From positions 32,519 to 96,518 of the forward strand of contig CAKQXY010000008.1 in NCBI GenBank assembly GCA_934292725.1: a DNA stretch of 64,000 bases, read 5' to 3'. Within the stretch, counting starts at the first letter, position 1. Every line of letters starts with the position of its first letter. Under the pieces are notes generated by a model. That model was given only the letters and a program-made list of their open reading frames with translations, searched no databases and was not told where the DNA came from. Origin of the DNA: an uncultured Lachnospiraceae bacterium (GTDB lineage Bacteria; Bacillota; Clostridia; Lachnospirales; Lachnospiraceae). Positions 8,940 to 20,070 of this stretch are shown here, in pieces. The position numbers and the translations under genes were made by a program.

Positions 8940-9653
8940 ATGAAAATTGATTTTACAGTGACAAAACGAGATAAAAAGTTATTAGCAGGTCTGGCAGCCT
9001 GTGCCGCAGTTTTTTGCTTTTACTGGTTTGGTGTGAAGCCGCAGATGGATTGCCTTGATAAGCTGGAAGTGCAGCAAGAGGCATTAGAAATGCAGCAGCT
9101 TCAGATGCAGGTGCATATAGCGGCTCTTCCGGTAGATGAAAAACGAGATGAGGAGCAAAAACAGCAGCTGGCAGAATTAGAAAGTCATTTCTTTACATAT
9201 CAGACTAATGAGGAGCTTAATCGTTATCTGACAGATGTGTTTGTGAGTGAGGGTATGATTATGCAGGATTCGACGCTTCGCGCCGGACAGCTTGATGAGA
9301 TTACACCTTACAGCTTAAGTGAACGCATGGCACTTTTGAAGAAAAATGAACAGGCCAAACAGACACAGACAGATACGAATGCATCTGCAGACTCAAAGAA
9401 AGATGAGATAGATACAAAGACAGAATATGTCTACAGTGCTCAGGCAGATTATACGGCGATAGGTACAAAAAAGCAGGCACTTGCAGTTTTAGACCAGCTT
9501 TCAGAAAAGGAAGGGGTCAGAATAGTATCTTTTTCAATAAGTGATGCAGCAGTTAAGACAACAAATAATGGACAGGATGTTCTTCAGGCAGGAAAGCGTC
9601 TGGAGGTCAGCATGATGATTTATATGACAAGAGGCAGCAGCGATGGCAAATGA
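8940..9653 (+). CDS. pilO: PilO-like pilus assembly protein
   Basis: A 237-residue bitopic protein with a short cytoplasmic start (MKIDFTVTKRDKKL), one membrane helix (AGLAACAAVFCFYWFGV), a long coiled coil around residues 35-85 (LEVQQEALEMQQLQMQ) and a C-terminal domain. This fits PilO, the PilN partner. A low-complexity polar linker (TQTDTNASADSKKDE) sits in the middle. The ATG at 8940 follows GGAAGG by about 10 bases; an upstream in-frame ATG at 8919 overlaps the preceding gene. Its 3' end overlaps pilB by 11 bases, which suggests translational coupling. Confidence 0.7.
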   Translation: MKIDFTVTKRDKKLLAGLAACAAVFCFYWFGVKPQMDCLDKLEVQQEALEMQQLQMQVHIAALPVDEKRDEEQKQQLAELESHFFTYQTNEELNRYLTDVFVSEGMIMQDSTLRAGQLDEITPYSLSERMALLKKNEQAKQTQTDTNASADSKKDEIDTKTEYVYSAQADYTAIGTKKQALAVLDQLSEKEGVRIVSFSISDAAVKTTNNGQDVLQAGKRLEVSMMIYMTRGSSDGK

Positions 9654-11322
9654 AAAAAATATACGAATTGGTGATGTGTTGCTTCAGGCCGGCTACATCA
9701 ATCAGGACGAGCTTGATGAGGCACTGGAGTATCAGAAAAATAATAAAGGCATTCGTCTTGGTGAGGCATTGATTAAGCTTGGCTTTATCACAGAGCACCA
9801 GCAGTTAGAAGCACTTTCAGCGCGTCTTGGACAGCGCTATGTTAAGATTGACCGTGTTATGGTGCAGACAGAGGCGGTAGCAATGATACCAGTCCAGCTG
9901 GCAAAGAAATATCATATGCTTGCTGTGCAGTACAAGGATAATAATCTTACAATTGTATTGAATGATCCTCTTGATTACTATGGAATTGAGGATATTCGCC
10001 AGACTACTGGCATGAACCTTGAAATCTGGCTGACAGAGCTTTCGCCTTTAAATCAGGCAATTGAATACTATTATTCAGAAATCGAGGCAAAAAAGGCCGC
10101 AAGCTCAGCAAATGAGATGGCAAGAGAACGTGAGCAGGCACTTGAGGTTGATGCTGATGAGGGAGATTCTGATGCGCCTGTTATTAAGCTTCTTGACAAC
10201 TTGCTTGCACGTGCATTTAGCATGAATGCATCTGATATTCATATTGAGCCGTTTGAGGAAAAAACATCTGTCAGAATACGTGTAGATGGTCAGCTTCTTG
10301 ATTATGTTGTGCTGCAAAAGAGTCTTCATCAAAATCTTATTGCCCGTGTAAAGATTTTAAGCCAGATGGATATTGCAGAGAAAAGGCTTCCGCAGGACGG
10401 TCATTTTCGAACAAGAATCGCAAACCGCGATGTCAATATTCGTACATCAGTGATTCCAACTGTATTTGGAGAAAAGGCCGTGCTTCGTCTTTTAGCTTCT
10501 GGAAATATGGTGGCGGATGCCGAGACCTTTGGCATGAATCAGGCACATTTTGAACAGTTTAGCAAAATGCTTGAGGCACCAAATGGCATGATCTATATTA
10601 CAGGCCCTACAGGTTCCGGAAAAACAACAACACTTTATATGGCACTTCAAAAGCTTAGTAACCGCAAGGTAAATATCGCAACAATTGAGGATCCAGTAGA
10701 GTGGAATATTCCGCGTGTCAATCAGTGTCAGGTAAATACTGTTGCAGGACTGACATTTGAGCGCGGACTGCGTTCTCTTCTTCGTCAAGACCCGGATATC
10801 ATTATGGTTGGAGAGACAAGAGACGAGGAGACGGCATCCATTTCAGTACGTGCTGCAATCACGGGTCATCTCGTATTTTCAACACTTCATACAAATGATG
10901 CAGTGTCGTCAATTATTCGTCTGATTGATATGGGCGTTGAGCCATATATGGTTGCAAACTCACTTGTCGGTCTAGTGGCGCAGCGTCTTGTACGTGTTGT
11001 CTGCCCGGAGTGTGGTTACTGGGATGAGCCTACAGAGCAGGAAAAGGCTTTTATCGGGCCAAAGATTAAGCGTGTACGCCGCGCGCAGGGATGCAACAGC
11101 TGCAGCCATACTGGATATGTCGGAAGACGTGCAATCCATGAGATTCTTTGCGTAGATAATCAGATGCGAAGAATGATTACACAGAGAACTCCTATGGATG
11201 AGCTTAGAAGCTATGCGACGCATTATCTTGGCATGGAGTCGTTAACTGATGAGGCTCTTAAGCTTGTAGCGGATGGTACAACGACTGTCGAGGAGCTTAA
11301 GAAGGTGGCATACTATATTTAA
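9643..11322 (+). CDS. pilB: Type IV pilus extension ATPase PilB/GspE
   Basis: A 559-residue cytoplasmic hexameric ATPase that powers pilus polymerisation. The N-terminal T2SSE_N domain (RIGDVLLQAGYINQDELDEAL) is present, followed by the ATPase core: Walker A GPTGSGKTTTL near residue 321, Asp box IATIEDPVEW, Walker B DIIMVGETRDEETA and a His-box segment STLHTNDAVSS. The zinc-binding tetracysteine CPECGY plus CNSCSHTGY, diagnostic of PilB/GspE, is intact. It overlaps the end of the PilO-like gene and is followed 14 bases later by pilT. Confidence 0.96.
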   Translation: MANEKNIRIGDVLLQAGYINQDELDEALEYQKNNKGIRLGEALIKLGFITEHQQLEALSARLGQRYVKIDRVMVQTEAVAMIPVQLAKKYHMLAVQYKDNNLTIVLNDPLDYYGIEDIRQTTGMNLEIWLTELSPLNQAIEYYYSEIEAKKAASSANEMAREREQALEVDADEGDSDAPVIKLLDNLLARAFSMNASDIHIEPFEEKTSVRIRVDGQLLDYVVLQKSLHQNLIARVKILSQMDIAEKRLPQDGHFRTRIANRDVNIRTSVIPTVFGEKAVLRLLASGNMVADAETFGMNQAHFEQFSKMLEAPNGMIYITGPTGSGKTTTLYMALQKLSNRKVNIATIEDPVEWNIPRVNQCQVNTVAGLTFERGLRSLLRQDPDIIMVGETRDEETASISVRAAITGHLVFSTLHTNDAVSSIIRLIDMGVEPYMVANSLVGLVAQRLVRVVCPECGYWDEPTEQEKAFIGPKIKRVRRAQGCNSCSHTGYVGRRAIHEILCVDNQMRRMITQRTPMDELRSYATHYLGMESLTDEALKLVADGTTTVEELKKVAYYI

Positions 11323-11336
11323 CGAAGGAGCTGCAT

Positions 11337-12380
11337 ATGATAGAGAAAATGATACGTGAGGCAAGAAGTCAGCGTGCCTCTGATATTCATATAAGCGAAG
11401 GACAGGCAGTGTATCTTCGCATTGATGGAAAGCTAATAAAGAGTGACTGGGAGCTGTCAGATGAGATGACGAGAAATCTTATTTTGTCTCTTCTTACGAA
11501 AGAAAGACAGGAAAGCATCTGGCGTGGAGAGGATGCAGATTTTGCACTTGAAACATCAGATGGAAACCGCCAGAGAGTCAATGTATTTTGTCAGCAGGGA
11601 CGCCTCGCGGCAGCAATTCGTCTGCTTAATGCAAAGGTGCCTACACTCTCGCAGCTTCATCTGCCGCCAGTGCTTCAAAATCTTGCAAATGAGCCAAGAG
11701 GATTGATTTTAGTGACAGGACCTACTGGTTCAGGAAAGTCGACAACGCTTGCGGCAATGGTTGATTACATCAATCACACGCGTGCAGATCATATTTTAAC
11801 GATTGAAGATCCGATTGAATATGTGTACGAACAGGATCAGGCTGTGATTCATCAAAGAGAGGTGGGCAAGGATGTTTGTTCCTTTGCGGGAGCACTTCGC
11901 TCTGCACTTAGAGAGGATCCAGATGTCATTCTTGTCGGAGAGATGCGTGATTATGAGACGATTTCAGCAGCTGTCACGGCGGCAGAGACGGGCCATCTTG
12001 TGTTGTCAACACTTCATACGACAGGGGCAGCTAAGACAGTAGACCGTATTATAGATGTGTGTCCGGTACAGGCACAAAACCAGATTCGTATTCAGCTGGC
12101 AGGTGTATTAAAGGGCGTTGTGACGCAGTGCCTAGTTCCGCTTATAGACGGCGGCCGAATAGCGGCAACGGAAGTTCTAACAGGAACAGATGCAGTGCTA
12201 AGTCAGATACGCGAAGGAAAAACACATCAGCTTGGAAGCGTAATGCAGTCAGGTGCAGCAGCAGGTATGCATACGCTTGACTATGATCTGGCAAAGCTTG
12301 TTTCACGTGGGCTGATTGAGAAAAAAACAGCGCTCAAATACGCACAGGATAAAAGAGAGCTGGAGCAGTGTATATTTTAA
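11337..12380 (+). CDS. pilT: Type IV pilus retraction ATPase PilT
   Basis: A 347-residue ATPase of the PilT subfamily, which depolymerises pili and makes twitching and adhesion dynamics possible. Diagnostic features are the N-terminal RASDIHISEGQAVYLRIDG segment, Walker A GPTGSGKSTTL near residue 130, ILTIEDPIEYVYEQDQAVIHQREVG, Walker B DVILVGEMRDYETI and ETGHLVLSTLHTTGAAKT. No zinc tetracysteine is present, which separates it from PilB. Its presence shows that the pilus is likely retractile. The AIRLLNAKVPTLSQLHLPP linker is typical. Confidence 0.95.
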   Translation: MIEKMIREARSQRASDIHISEGQAVYLRIDGKLIKSDWELSDEMTRNLILSLLTKERQESIWRGEDADFALETSDGNRQRVNVFCQQGRLAAAIRLLNAKVPTLSQLHLPPVLQNLANEPRGLILVTGPTGSGKSTTLAAMVDYINHTRADHILTIEDPIEYVYEQDQAVIHQREVGKDVCSFAGALRSALREDPDVILVGEMRDYETISAAVTAAETGHLVLSTLHTTGAAKTVDRIIDVCPVQAQNQIRIQLAGVLKGVVTQCLVPLIDGGRIAATEVLTGTDAVLSQIREGKTHQLGSVMQSGAAAGMHTLDYDLAKLVSRGLIEKKTALKYAQDKRELEQCIF

Positions 12381-12403
12381 GCAGCAAATTTAACAAATCA
12401 AGG

Positions 12404-12547
12404 AAGTCCCCTGCTTCAATTGCGAAGAGCAATAAGCAGTGGGTGGGGACTTGCTTGTATCAGGAGGGGTACAAGCCCCTCCTGATAAACTGCGAAGCAG
12501 TTATTTGGTTATGAGCAAGTAGCGAAGCGGATTGCGAATATCCGCTT
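12404..12547 (+). repeat. Array of four consecutive hairpins
   Basis: Four inverted repeats lie end to end between pilT and the giant prepilin gene. (1) 12404-12452: AAGTCCCC/GGGGACTT outer stem with TGCTT/AAGCA and ATTGC/GCAAT inside. (2) 12458-12487: a perfect 12-bp stem TATCAGGAGGGG/CCCCTCCTGATA with a 6-base loop. (3) 12488-12502: AACTGC/GCAGTT with loop GAA. (4) 12525-12547: AAGCGGAT/ATCCGCTT. None is followed by a proper T-run, so this is not a simple terminator. It could be a structured leader, an mRNA-processing region or a palindromic repeat element. Confidence 0.8.
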
Positions 12548-12578
12548 GACATGATAAGACAGCTTGGGAGGTTTGACT

Positions 12579-15500
12579 TTGATCAGAAATATCTTACAGC
12601 GAATCAAAGAAAGCAAGGGAGGCTTTACACTGGTAGAGCTTATGGTGACGATGGTGCTTGTTGGCATATTGCTTGGCGCATCGGCAGCAGGCATTTTTTA
12701 TTACCAGAAGTGGTCGGTATGGCAGCGTCAGGAGCACTATGCCCGTACGCTGTTTTTAGCGGCGCAGTCAGGCATGACACAGTATAGCACTGATAAGCAT
12801 CTTGAGGCGTTTGATAAGGAAGCACAAACCTCTGCACAGGCAATTGTAAAACAAAATCAATTATTGATTCCGGTCACAGATGAAAACGGACAAGTGGTAA
12901 ATGTATCAGCGATCTGGAAAAACGATGATGGACAGACCGCATCGAACTTGTACTATGTGACAGGAACGCCAGCTGATTATAAAGCCTACAAAAATGGCAG
13001 TGCTGATGCTTCACATACGCTTTTGTATGATATTTTTGATGCTTACCTTTATGACAAAACGCTGCTTGCAAATGGATGTGTGAGCGTGGAGTTTGATGCA
13101 CGAGACGGACTTGTCTACTCTGTTTTATATAGTGATCGCGCGGAAGCACTTTCCTATACAGGCTGTACAAGCACGATGGCAAATATTGTAAACCGCTCCA
13201 AAGAAAACAGAAAGGGAAGCGGAAGTGACAATTCTACAGGCCTTTGTTTTGGATATTACGGAGCAGATTCCTTGTCAAAGGCAGCAGATACAGCGACTAA
13301 GGTTAAGGTTTTAAATGCATCATTACATAATGAAGAGACTCTTAATCTGACATGGAAGCTTTCAGAGGGAGAGACGGCAGTTTCCCTGATGAATTATCAG
13401 GTGATGATATGTGATGCAAAGACGAATGAGGAGCTTCTTGAGATTTCTTTTAATAACGCATCTTTAAGCGGACAGAAAACAGAAGAAGGCTATTATTACA
13501 GTATACCATCTGAGTCGGCAGAGGATGAGTTAAAAGTGGTTGCTGCAGAAGTGACGAGCTTTGCAGGCAAAAAAGAAGAAAAGCTTGGCACATATCCATT
13601 TCTTGCATATATAGATGAGGAGCTAAATGTCACGCTAGTGCTTGATGCAGTTGATTTAGGTGCAACACAGGCTGCCTATGAGACATACAGAAGAACAGAC
13701 GAGCCAGGTGAGCTTATGAATACGCTTAGTCTGCATCGTTTTGGATTGGAACGATATGGTGTTGATGAAATAAGCTGTATCGTGCAGGGCGGCGGATCAG
13801 GCTATCAAATTACAGGGCGCAGACAAAGCAATTCTGAGCTTATGTATTTTGCACGTGAGGACGGCGAAGATACTGATGAAGAAGATGGTACGTCGTATGA
13901 AATTCAAAATGCAAGACATCTTTATAATATCCGTTTTGCAGAAATGATTACGGATGCATCTGTCTATGCAGCAGATGAAGATGAAAAAAACGAAAATACA
14001 TATATCGTTTCAAGAGACTTTGCCTGGGGCTATGAAAAAGAAGATGATGATGAGAGTGATGAGACACTGCAAGAGTCGGATTCAATTTTGGCAAAGGGAA
14101 TGGTCTATAAAAACGGACTTTCGGTAAAAGAGGCAGACACAGCATTTCCTATGATTACGCAGCTTAGGGAGGGCAGTAGTCTTGGCTCTAAGGACGGTGA
14201 TGAAGTTTACACGATTGATTATCTTACATTGTCAGATACAGCAAATGCAGGAACAGGAAGTTCAAACCGCTGGTATCCGCAGGGCGCTGGTACCGCATTT
14301 GTACTGGAAAATTTAGGCACGATTCATGATCTTTTTCTTGATCATGTATCAGTTACTGGTGATCAGAATACGGCTGCAGTTTGTGCTTATAACGGCGGAA
14401 CACTGGAAAATCTGACAGTTGAAGGAAGTATTGAAGCAAAGGATTTTGCGGCTGGTATTTTTGCAGCATCACTTCCAATGAAAGAGGAAGACGAGACGCT
14501 TTCAAAGCTTGTCAATCATGCAAAGGTTACAGCAGACGGGACAGCTGCAGGAATTGTGGCACAGACAAAAGAAAAAGTTTTATTGGAAGACTGTGTTAAC
14601 ACAGGAGTAATAGATGCAGCTGTGGCAGCAGGAATCACAACAGCAGAATGTGAAAATCTGGTGCTGATGCGCTGTCAGAATTATGCACCGATAATTTCAT
14701 CTGACAACGAGTCATATGGCATTACGAGTAATTTAACGGCAAATCTGACTGATTGTGTCGGCGTGAGTGAAAATGTTTATCCAATTGCAGCAGATGCAAA
14801 TGAAAGTGAAAACTGCCTGTATTTCATATCAGGAGGAGAAAAACTTGAAGATGCGCTGTTAGCTGATATATGTGATATTTCACTTACAATAGGCGAGACA
14901 GATGCAAATGGCTCTTACAGAGAGTATCCATTTGTGGAAGCATCAGAAAAACAGCTTCAAAATCTGATTAAACATCAGTCGGAAGATGTTCCAGTTTTTT
15001 CATCATCCTCATTTGATATAAAAGAGCAGCGCTGTCCTATTTATACGGCTTTTTTGAATGGCACATGCAAGCTGTCCGATGTGACGCTTACATGGCTTAA
15101 GGAAGGGACATATAAGTTTGATGTGCTGTACGCAGATGCAGAGGACGGTGTCTGGAAGGAACTTGCCGCAGGTTTGCAGGCAGAAGGCAAGGATGTTGAT
15201 GATGGCGGTACAGTTTCTGTGAAAGCACCAGATGGGATAGAGGCAACTGCACTCAAAATCATAGTGACAGGTGCGACAGACGGATGTGATGTGGCATTAG
15301 GAAGCATCGAGGCAGCAGGAAGCTGGAACACGGAAGGCGTAAAAGTTGCCTGTGAATCAGATGATTCAAACAATAACGAAGACCAGGAAGATCAAAAAGA
15401 AAATCAAAAAAATGAAGATAGTGATGAGTCAGAAAAGGAGCAAAAAACACCAGGTATCGGAACTGCGCTGTATGTTTATAAAGAAGGTGAACTTACAGAA

Positions 15501-18500
15501 GAAGATCAGGCAGAAATTTACACAAAGTGGACAGCTTTTGCAGGAAGCTTGTCTGTCTCACCTCTTCTTTTAAATACAGAAGAAGCAAAGACAGATGAGG
15601 ACAGCGAAAATATACGTATACGTGTATGGGAAAAGTTAAGCAGTGAACTGACAGACCTTACAGTATTCGATAAGACGCAGCCAGAGCCTGGTATTCCAGG
15701 CGGAATCACATTTACAAAGGAGAACGGATCATGGATGATTCGTTTTTGGCCAGGTCTTTTTGCCAAATACTATGAGTATGAAGCTGAGTATGAAACATAT
15801 GAAAGAGACAGTAATAATCAGCCTGTTCTGGAGAACGGTCTTTTAAAGAAGACTAAGATTGGAAGTAAGAATGGAGAGATAACAGATAATTTCTTAGAAC
15901 TGCAAGATGAATTAGAAGGACAAAAGGTTGACGCTGTTGTATTTCATGTAAGAGCCGTCAATGAAGAGGGTACGTCTGAGTGGAGTACTGCACAGGCTGC
16001 AGACGAAAGAATACAGCTGCCAGCTTTGTCATATCATCTGAGGCTTTGCGGTGAAAACACTAGTGTGTCAGATGACGAGGATAAGACAGCGCTGTATGAA
16101 ATTGTAATTGACAACAAGGATGATTTTACGTCAATTACTGCTGGTGACAGAGAGTTAACAGTGACTGCGACGTATTCATCAGCCGATTCAGATGAAGAAA
16201 AAAGACAATCATCATCTGTAAAATTTGGATGGGAAGAGACAGGACATATTGCAGTTACAAGTGAAGAGGCGATTAATATTAATTGCCGCGTGTCGTGTCC
16301 AGGTTATAAGAGTTCTACCTATTCAGAAAAAACATTTGATGTGCTGAGTGCAAATACTGTATGTGAAAACGAAGCAGTATTTGATGCTTCATTAAAGCCA
16401 GACAGAATGTATTCTGGTTTTAAAAATGAAGATGCATCTTTGTATCAGATTTTGGCAGGTCATGCACAAAAGAAGGAAATGGAGATCCAAACAGCGTTAG
16501 AGGCTGTTGATGAAGAGCTTCAGGTACCGGTTCAGTGTCAGGCAGCAATAAAGAAATGCAGCACAGACAAGATGGAACAGGTGCATTTTGATACAGCTGA
16601 CTGTACTGAAATGACAGTTGTTGCATATCCAGTTACCTTAATGTCAGGTCAGGTTGAGCTGGGTCATATTGTGTGTCAGGCAAATGGAAGTGAAAGCTGG
16701 AGTGCATCAGAGCTTCTTGCAGCGCGAGTGACAAATGATGGAGTTTTGGCTGCACCAAAAGATTCTGCTTTTTCATCATGCGACAGCCTGATTCAGTCAG
16801 GAAAAGTTATGGATGGCTATGCGATTTTAGCAGAAGATGATGGCTACAGACTTTATTATTCACCTCTTTTGAAAAACAGCGCATTAATGCAGCACTCATC
16901 ATCCAATCAGAGTCTGTACGGTGTTTGGCGCTATGAACTCACGCAAGAAGAAAGCGAAATTACGCTTCCTGTTTTGATTAGTGTAAATAAAAAGACAACA
17001 GATGATGATGAGATTGATGCTTCAAATGGCGCACTTGTCATGTGGGATGCTGAAAATGAAAAACCAAAGTATGAGGGCGCATCATATGAAGTTAACGTTA
17101 TAGCTTTATCAAAGATAAACGAGGAGACGCTTCTATTATCAAAAGAAGAGATAGCTTCTGATGAAGAAACTTCATATTCGTGTAATGTCAGTGTGCCGGA
17201 AGACTGTGTAGGCCTGACTGTGCAGGTAAAACGAGAAGGCATTACAGACAAAAATGGCTTTACAATAAGCAGACCATCAACAAGTACACTTTCTGTGCGT
17301 ATTAAAGAATACGAATCAGAGCCAGAGACTGAGACAGAAAGTGAATCAGAAGATCCATCAGAGTCAGAAAGTGAGTCAGAATCAGAAAGCGAATCTGAGT
17401 CGGAAAGTGAATCTGAATCAGAAAGCGAATCTGAATCAGAAAGCGAATCTGAATCAGAAAGTGAGTCTGAATCAGAGACACCTCCAGAGCCAGAACCTCT
17501 TGCAGCACCAGAGCTTTTTGTTTCAGACAAAAAGCAGGAATTTTTGTATCCGATTTTTGATCTGGATGAAAATGAAAACTGGAAAGATTCAGGAAGAAAG
17601 GCATCTGCATGGCAGGGAAGCATTTATTTTGATGTGGATGCGAATGAAGAAGGATGTGCAGGCTATAAGATCAATGTGCTGTCACTGCTCAAATCAAAGC
17701 AAATGACAAGAGATACACTTTTTTATCGCGATGCCTTTTCATTTGAAATTGTAAAGGATGACAGTCAGGCAGGCTTTTATGTGCGCAGTATGCTTTCAAC
17801 AAAGTCGGGCGGCTACACGATGGAACAAAATGATACACAGGGTGGTCTTATCGGTGTATATGAGATGTATACAGACCGTTCAAATGGTATCTATACATAT
17901 CTTCTTCCATATTATGTTTCATGTGAAAGTAAGCAGGAAAAGGTGCTTGTATATGCATGGCTAAAGCAGACAAACACGACAGATGAAAATGGAGATATTA
18001 TTTCTGCACGATTTGAAGTGTTTGTGACAGATGGGGCAGCACCGCTTGGAGAGGCTTACATAACAGACTCAGACTGTGCTGTAATGAGTGTGCAGGCATT
18101 TGTAGAGACGACGACTGCAGAGGGCGAACAAAAACAGTGGTTAGATTCAGATGTGACAAGCCTTTATCGTGATAAAGGTACAGATGAATTTAAAAAGACG
18201 CAGAAAGAAAAAGAAAAGATGGAAGATACTTTTTCTGATGCCAATGTAGAACAATGCGACAATACAGGTTTTGCATATTATTTTGCACAAGGAACTGGAA
18301 CGAGTGAATATCTTGTTCAGACTATGCAGCAGCGTGTTACAAGAGAAGGAAAACAAACATGCACATATCGTTTGCTTCCTGTTTATTGGAAATATGATAC
18401 AGATGGTGTTCAAAAGAAATATAGTGTCTATCTGCCGGAAGATGGCTATGCAGTGCCTTATGCTGAGCAGGTCAATGGAAACGAGCCATATCTTTTATAC

Positions 18501-19604
18501 GATCTTTCCATTTGCTTTGCATCAATGGATGAGATTGGCGTAAGTGATTGGTCAAAGATTAGTGCAAGCGCACATGACGGTGATAATAAGACATTTGTAC
18601 TTTCAAAAAACACAAGTCTTGGTCATTTGACAGCGCCAAAGTTTACAGGCTTGGCAGGTGAGAAAGAGAAAGCATATACGCTTTTAGATCAAAATAATCA
18701 GCCTGTGTCAGAGATTTTGGCAAAGACAAATGAAATTTCCTGGAGCCTAAACAGCGACTGGGAAAAGGCAGCAGGCTTTGATGCTACACTTTTCTTTAAC
18801 AGACAAGATGGTCAGACGACAGCGCTTACCTTTTATTGGAGGGCAGAGGATTGGATAAAGGATCCTGCTGCATGGGAAGCATCATATGGAAGCAGTTTGC
18901 TGGAAAAACTGACAGTCTGTGAAGCAGAAGAGGAAGAAACTACTGAGGAAGAATCGACAGAAGAAAAATCTACCGAAGAAAGCTCTGTCGAAGTTTCTTC
19001 AATCGAAGAAACTTCAAGTGAGAAGGCAACAACAGAAAGTGCGTCTAGTGAGCCTTCCACAACTATAGAGGCGACTTCTAAAGAAAGCATATCCTCAGAA
19101 GAAACAACGCAGACACAGGAGCAGGAAAGTACAACACCACTGCAGACGCCAGAAGCAACAACACTTTTGTCATCATCAGAAACAGTGCCGACATCTTCAA
19201 CAGAAAGCACAACGCTAGAACAAGTTACGGAAACGCCGATGCAGCAGTCAGAAACATCAATGCCAGAGATACAGCAGACGATGGAGGAGGAATCACCAGC
19301 GCCGGTACAAGAGGCAAAGATTGAACGAAGGAATGTCATTTTGCGCGCAGCAGCGCCGAGCTTAAAATCGTTTTTATTTGAAGTGAAGGCTGTGCTTACG
19401 ATAACATCCACTGTTCTTACAGATGGAAGCACACAATATCAGTTTACACTGACAGTTCCAAAGGAGGTGCCAGATGGATATACAGATGCAGAACAAAATA
19501 AACTGCAGCTGATGCAGCTTGATCATGTGGAGACAGTAGTTGTACTGCAGGATGATGACAGCCCATATTATGGACAGATTGATGTAGAAATAATCAGCGA
19601 ATAA
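12579..19604 (+). CDS. Giant prepilin-like surface protein
   Basis: A 2341-residue protein that begins like a prepilin ([31 protein letters not shown]) and is followed by more than 2250 residues of extracellular sequence. Visible parts: pilin-like start to about residue 120; a GLUG-like segment of short repeats near 570-760 ([22 protein letters not shown]); an acidic N/E/K linker near 926-958; fibronectin-III-like segments ([18 protein letters not shown]); a pure Ser-Glu repeat near 1590-1634; a Thr/Ser/Glu linker near 2113-2248; a final small domain. No sortase motif or C-terminal membrane helix is present. I place the start at TTG 12579, 7 bases after GGGAGG, the same spacing as in the beta-mannosidase gene. 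It likely joins the pilus as a very large tip or minor pilin acting as adhesin; that role is inference. Confidence 0.85.
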   Translation: MIRNILQRIKESKGGFTLVELMVTMVLVGILLGASAAGIFYYQKWSVWQRQEHYARTLFLAAQSGMTQYSTDKHLEAFDKEAQTSAQAIVKQNQLLIPVTDENGQVVNVSAIWKNDDGQTASNLYYVTGTPADYKAYKNGSADASHTLLYDIFDAYLYDKTLLANGCVSVEFDARDGLVYSVLYSDRAEALSYTGCTSTMANIVNRSKENRKGSGSDNSTGLCFGYYGADSLSKAADTATKVKVLNASLHNEETLNLTWKLSEGETAVSLMNYQVMICDAKTNEELLEISFNNASLSGQKTEEGYYYSIPSESAEDELKVVAAEVTSFAGKKEEKLGTYPFLAYIDEELNVTLVLDAVDLGATQAAYETYRRTDEPGELMNTLSLHRFGLERYGVDEISCIVQGGGSGYQITGRRQSNSELMYFAREDGEDTDEEDGTSYEIQNARHLYNIRFAEMITDASVYAADEDEKNENTYIVSRDFAWGYEKEDDDESDETLQESDSILAKGMVYKNGLSVKEADTAFPMITQLREGSSLGSKDGDEVYTIDYLTLSDTANAGTGSSNRWYPQGAGTAFVLENLGTIHDLFLDHVSVTGDQNTAAVCAYNGGTLENLTVEGSIEAKDFAAGIFAASLPMKEEDETLSKLVNHAKVTADGTAAGIVAQTKEKVLLEDCVNTGVIDAAVAAGITTAECENLVLMRCQNYAPIISSDNESYGITSNLTANLTDCVGVSENVYPIAADANESENCLYFISGGEKLEDALLADICDISLTIGETDANGSYREYPFVEASEKQLQNLIKHQSEDVPVFSSSSFDIKEQRCPIYTAFLNGTCKLSDVTLTWLKEGTYKFDVLYADAEDGVWKELAAGLQAEGKDVDDGGTVSVKAPDGIEATALKIIVTGATDGCDVALGSIEAAGSWNTEGVKVACESDDSNNNEDQEDQKENQKNEDSDESEKEQKTPGIGTALYVYKEGELTEEDQAEIYTKWTAFAGSLSVSPLLLNTEEAKTDEDSENIRIRVWEKLSSELTDLTVFDKTQPEPGIPGGITFTKENGSWMIRFWPGLFAKYYEYEAEYETYERDSNNQPVLENGLLKKTKIGSKNGEITDNFLELQDELEGQKVDAVVFHVRAVNEEGTSEWSTAQAADERIQLPALSYHLRLCGENTSVSDDEDKTALYEIVIDNKDDFTSITAGDRELTVTATYSSADSDEEKRQSSSVKFGWEETGHIAVTSEEAININCRVSCPGYKSSTYSEKTFDVLSANTVCENEAVFDASLKPDRMYSGFKNEDASLYQILAGHAQKKEMEIQTALEAVDEELQVPVQCQAAIKKCSTDKMEQVHFDTADCTEMTVVAYPVTLMSGQVELGHIVCQANGSESWSASELLAARVTNDGVLAAPKDSAFSSCDSLIQSGKVMDGYAILAEDDGYRLYYSPLLKNSALMQHSSSNQSLYGVWRYELTQEESEITLPVLISVNKKTTDDDEIDASNGALVMWDAENEKPKYEGASYEVNVIALSKINEETLLLSKEEIASDEETSYSCNVSVPEDCVGLTVQVKREGITDKNGFTISRPSTSTLSVRIKEYESEPETETESESEDPSESESESESESESESESESESESESESESESESESESESETPPEPEPLAAPELFVSDKKQEFLYPIFDLDENENWKDSGRKASAWQGSIYFDVDANEEGCAGYKINVLSLLKSKQMTRDTLFYRDAFSFEIVKDDSQAGFYVRSMLSTKSGGYTMEQNDTQGGLIGVYEMYTDRSNGIYTYLLPYYVSCESKQEKVLVYAWLKQTNTTDENGDIISARFEVFVTDGAAPLGEAYITDSDCAVMSVQAFVETTTAEGEQKQWLDSDVTSLYRDKGTDEFKKTQKEKEKMEDTFSDANVEQCDNTGFAYYFAQGTGTSEYLVQTMQQRVTREGKQTCTYRLLPVYWKYDTDGVQKKYSVYLPEDGYAVPYAEQVNGNEPYLLYDLSICFASMDEIGVSDWSKISASAHDGDNKTFVLSKNTSLGHLTAPKFTGLAGEKEKAYTLLDQNNQPVSEILAKTNEISWSLNSDWEKAAGFDATLFFNRQDGQTTALTFYWRAEDWIKDPAAWEASYGSSLLEKLTVCEAEEEETTEEESTEEKSTEESSVEVSSIEETSSEKATTESASSEPSTTIEATSKESISSEETTQTQEQESTTPLQTPEATTLLSSSETVPTSSTESTTLEQVTETPMQQSETSMPEIQQTMEEESPAPVQEAKIERRNVILRAAAPSLKSFLFEVKAVLTITSTVLTDGSTQYQFTLTVPKEVPDGYTDAEQNKLQLMQLDHVETVVVLQDDDSPYYGQIDVEIISE
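17359..17480 (+). repeat. Ser-Glu coding tandem repeat
   Basis: An 18-base unit (GAATCTGAATCAGAAAGC and variants) repeats in tandem and encodes an uninterrupted alternating Ser-Glu tract within the giant prepilin-like protein. Units differ only at third positions, for example TCA/TCT/AGC and GAA/GAG, as expected for a length-variable repeat that has been expanding. Such a tract would be an extended, highly negative stalk. Confidence 0.85.
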
Positions 19605-19610
19605 ATTAGA

Positions 19611-19653
19611 AAAAGCTCTCCTAGCTTCAAAAGAAGCTAAGGGAGCTTTTTTC
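19611..19653. terminator. Bidirectional terminator
   Basis: An 18-bp nearly complete hairpin AAAAGCTC...TAGCTTC / GAAGCTA...GAGCTTTT with a 4-base loop, flanked by A-run and T-run, lies between the convergent giant prepilin gene and the DUF1622 gene and serves both. Confidence 0.9.
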
Positions 19654-19658
19654 TAATC

Positions 19659-20039
19659 TTACTTTGTCTTTTCCTGAAGTTTGGCATGTTCGTGCTCGGC
19701 ATGCTCTGTCTGGCGTTCCATTTTCAGTTCCCAATGGATCAGGAATGTTAAAAGCGCACGCAGTACAATTACGGCTCCGAGAATACTCAGTTCCTCAATT
19801 GTATGGGAGACAACTGTTTTTAAAATCTCTCCTGCCATTTTAAATTCCAGAGACAGTGCCAGTGTTTCAGCCAGATCAATCTTTACTCTTGTATCATCGG
19901 AATTTAGACCAGAACGTATAAATTTGATAAATGACTTTATCGTTCCATAGGCGACAATAAAGACACCGATCAGCTCCAGTATTGGAACAAGATATGAAAT
20001 GACCAATTCAAGAATAAAATCAAGAAATTCTGCCGACAT
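19659..20039 (-). CDS. DUF1622 family membrane protein
   Basis: A 126-residue small integral membrane protein matching the DUF1622 pattern: helix 1 LVISYLVPILELIGVFIVAYGTIKSFI, central FIRSGLNSDDTRVKIDLAETLALSLEFKMAGEILKTVV, helix 2 IEELSILGAVIVLRALLTFLI, and a charged cytoplasmic tail. The function of the family is unknown. The frame extends 20 codons further, but the ATG at 20039 is chosen because GGAGG lies 8 bases upstream. It has its own promoter and shares a terminator with the convergent giant prepilin gene. Confidence 0.85.
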   Translation of the reverse strand: MSAEFLDFILELVISYLVPILELIGVFIVAYGTIKSFIKFIRSGLNSDDTRVKIDLAETLALSLEFKMAGEILKTVVSHTIEELSILGAVIVLRALLTFLIHWELKMERQTEHAEHEHAKLQEKTK

Positions 20040-20070
20040 AAAAAAATCCTCCTGTGTATACTTAACATCC

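Noticed and set aside
12404..12547. A simple rho-independent terminator after pilT
   Set aside because: Four stems without T-run and continuing gene order argue against a plain terminator, though partial termination is possible.
17359..17480. CRISPR-like array
   Set aside because: The 18-base units have no spacers and are in-frame coding repeats.
16931..17623. Long minus-strand frame with Ser-Asp repeats
   Set aside because: It is the antisense image of the Ser-Glu repeat and neighbouring codons of the giant prepilin gene; it has no ribosome site or independent support.
18833..19432. 199-codon minus-strand frame rich in Ser and Val
   Set aside because: It is a shadow of the Thr/Ser/Glu-rich part of the giant prepilin, with biased composition and no start signals.
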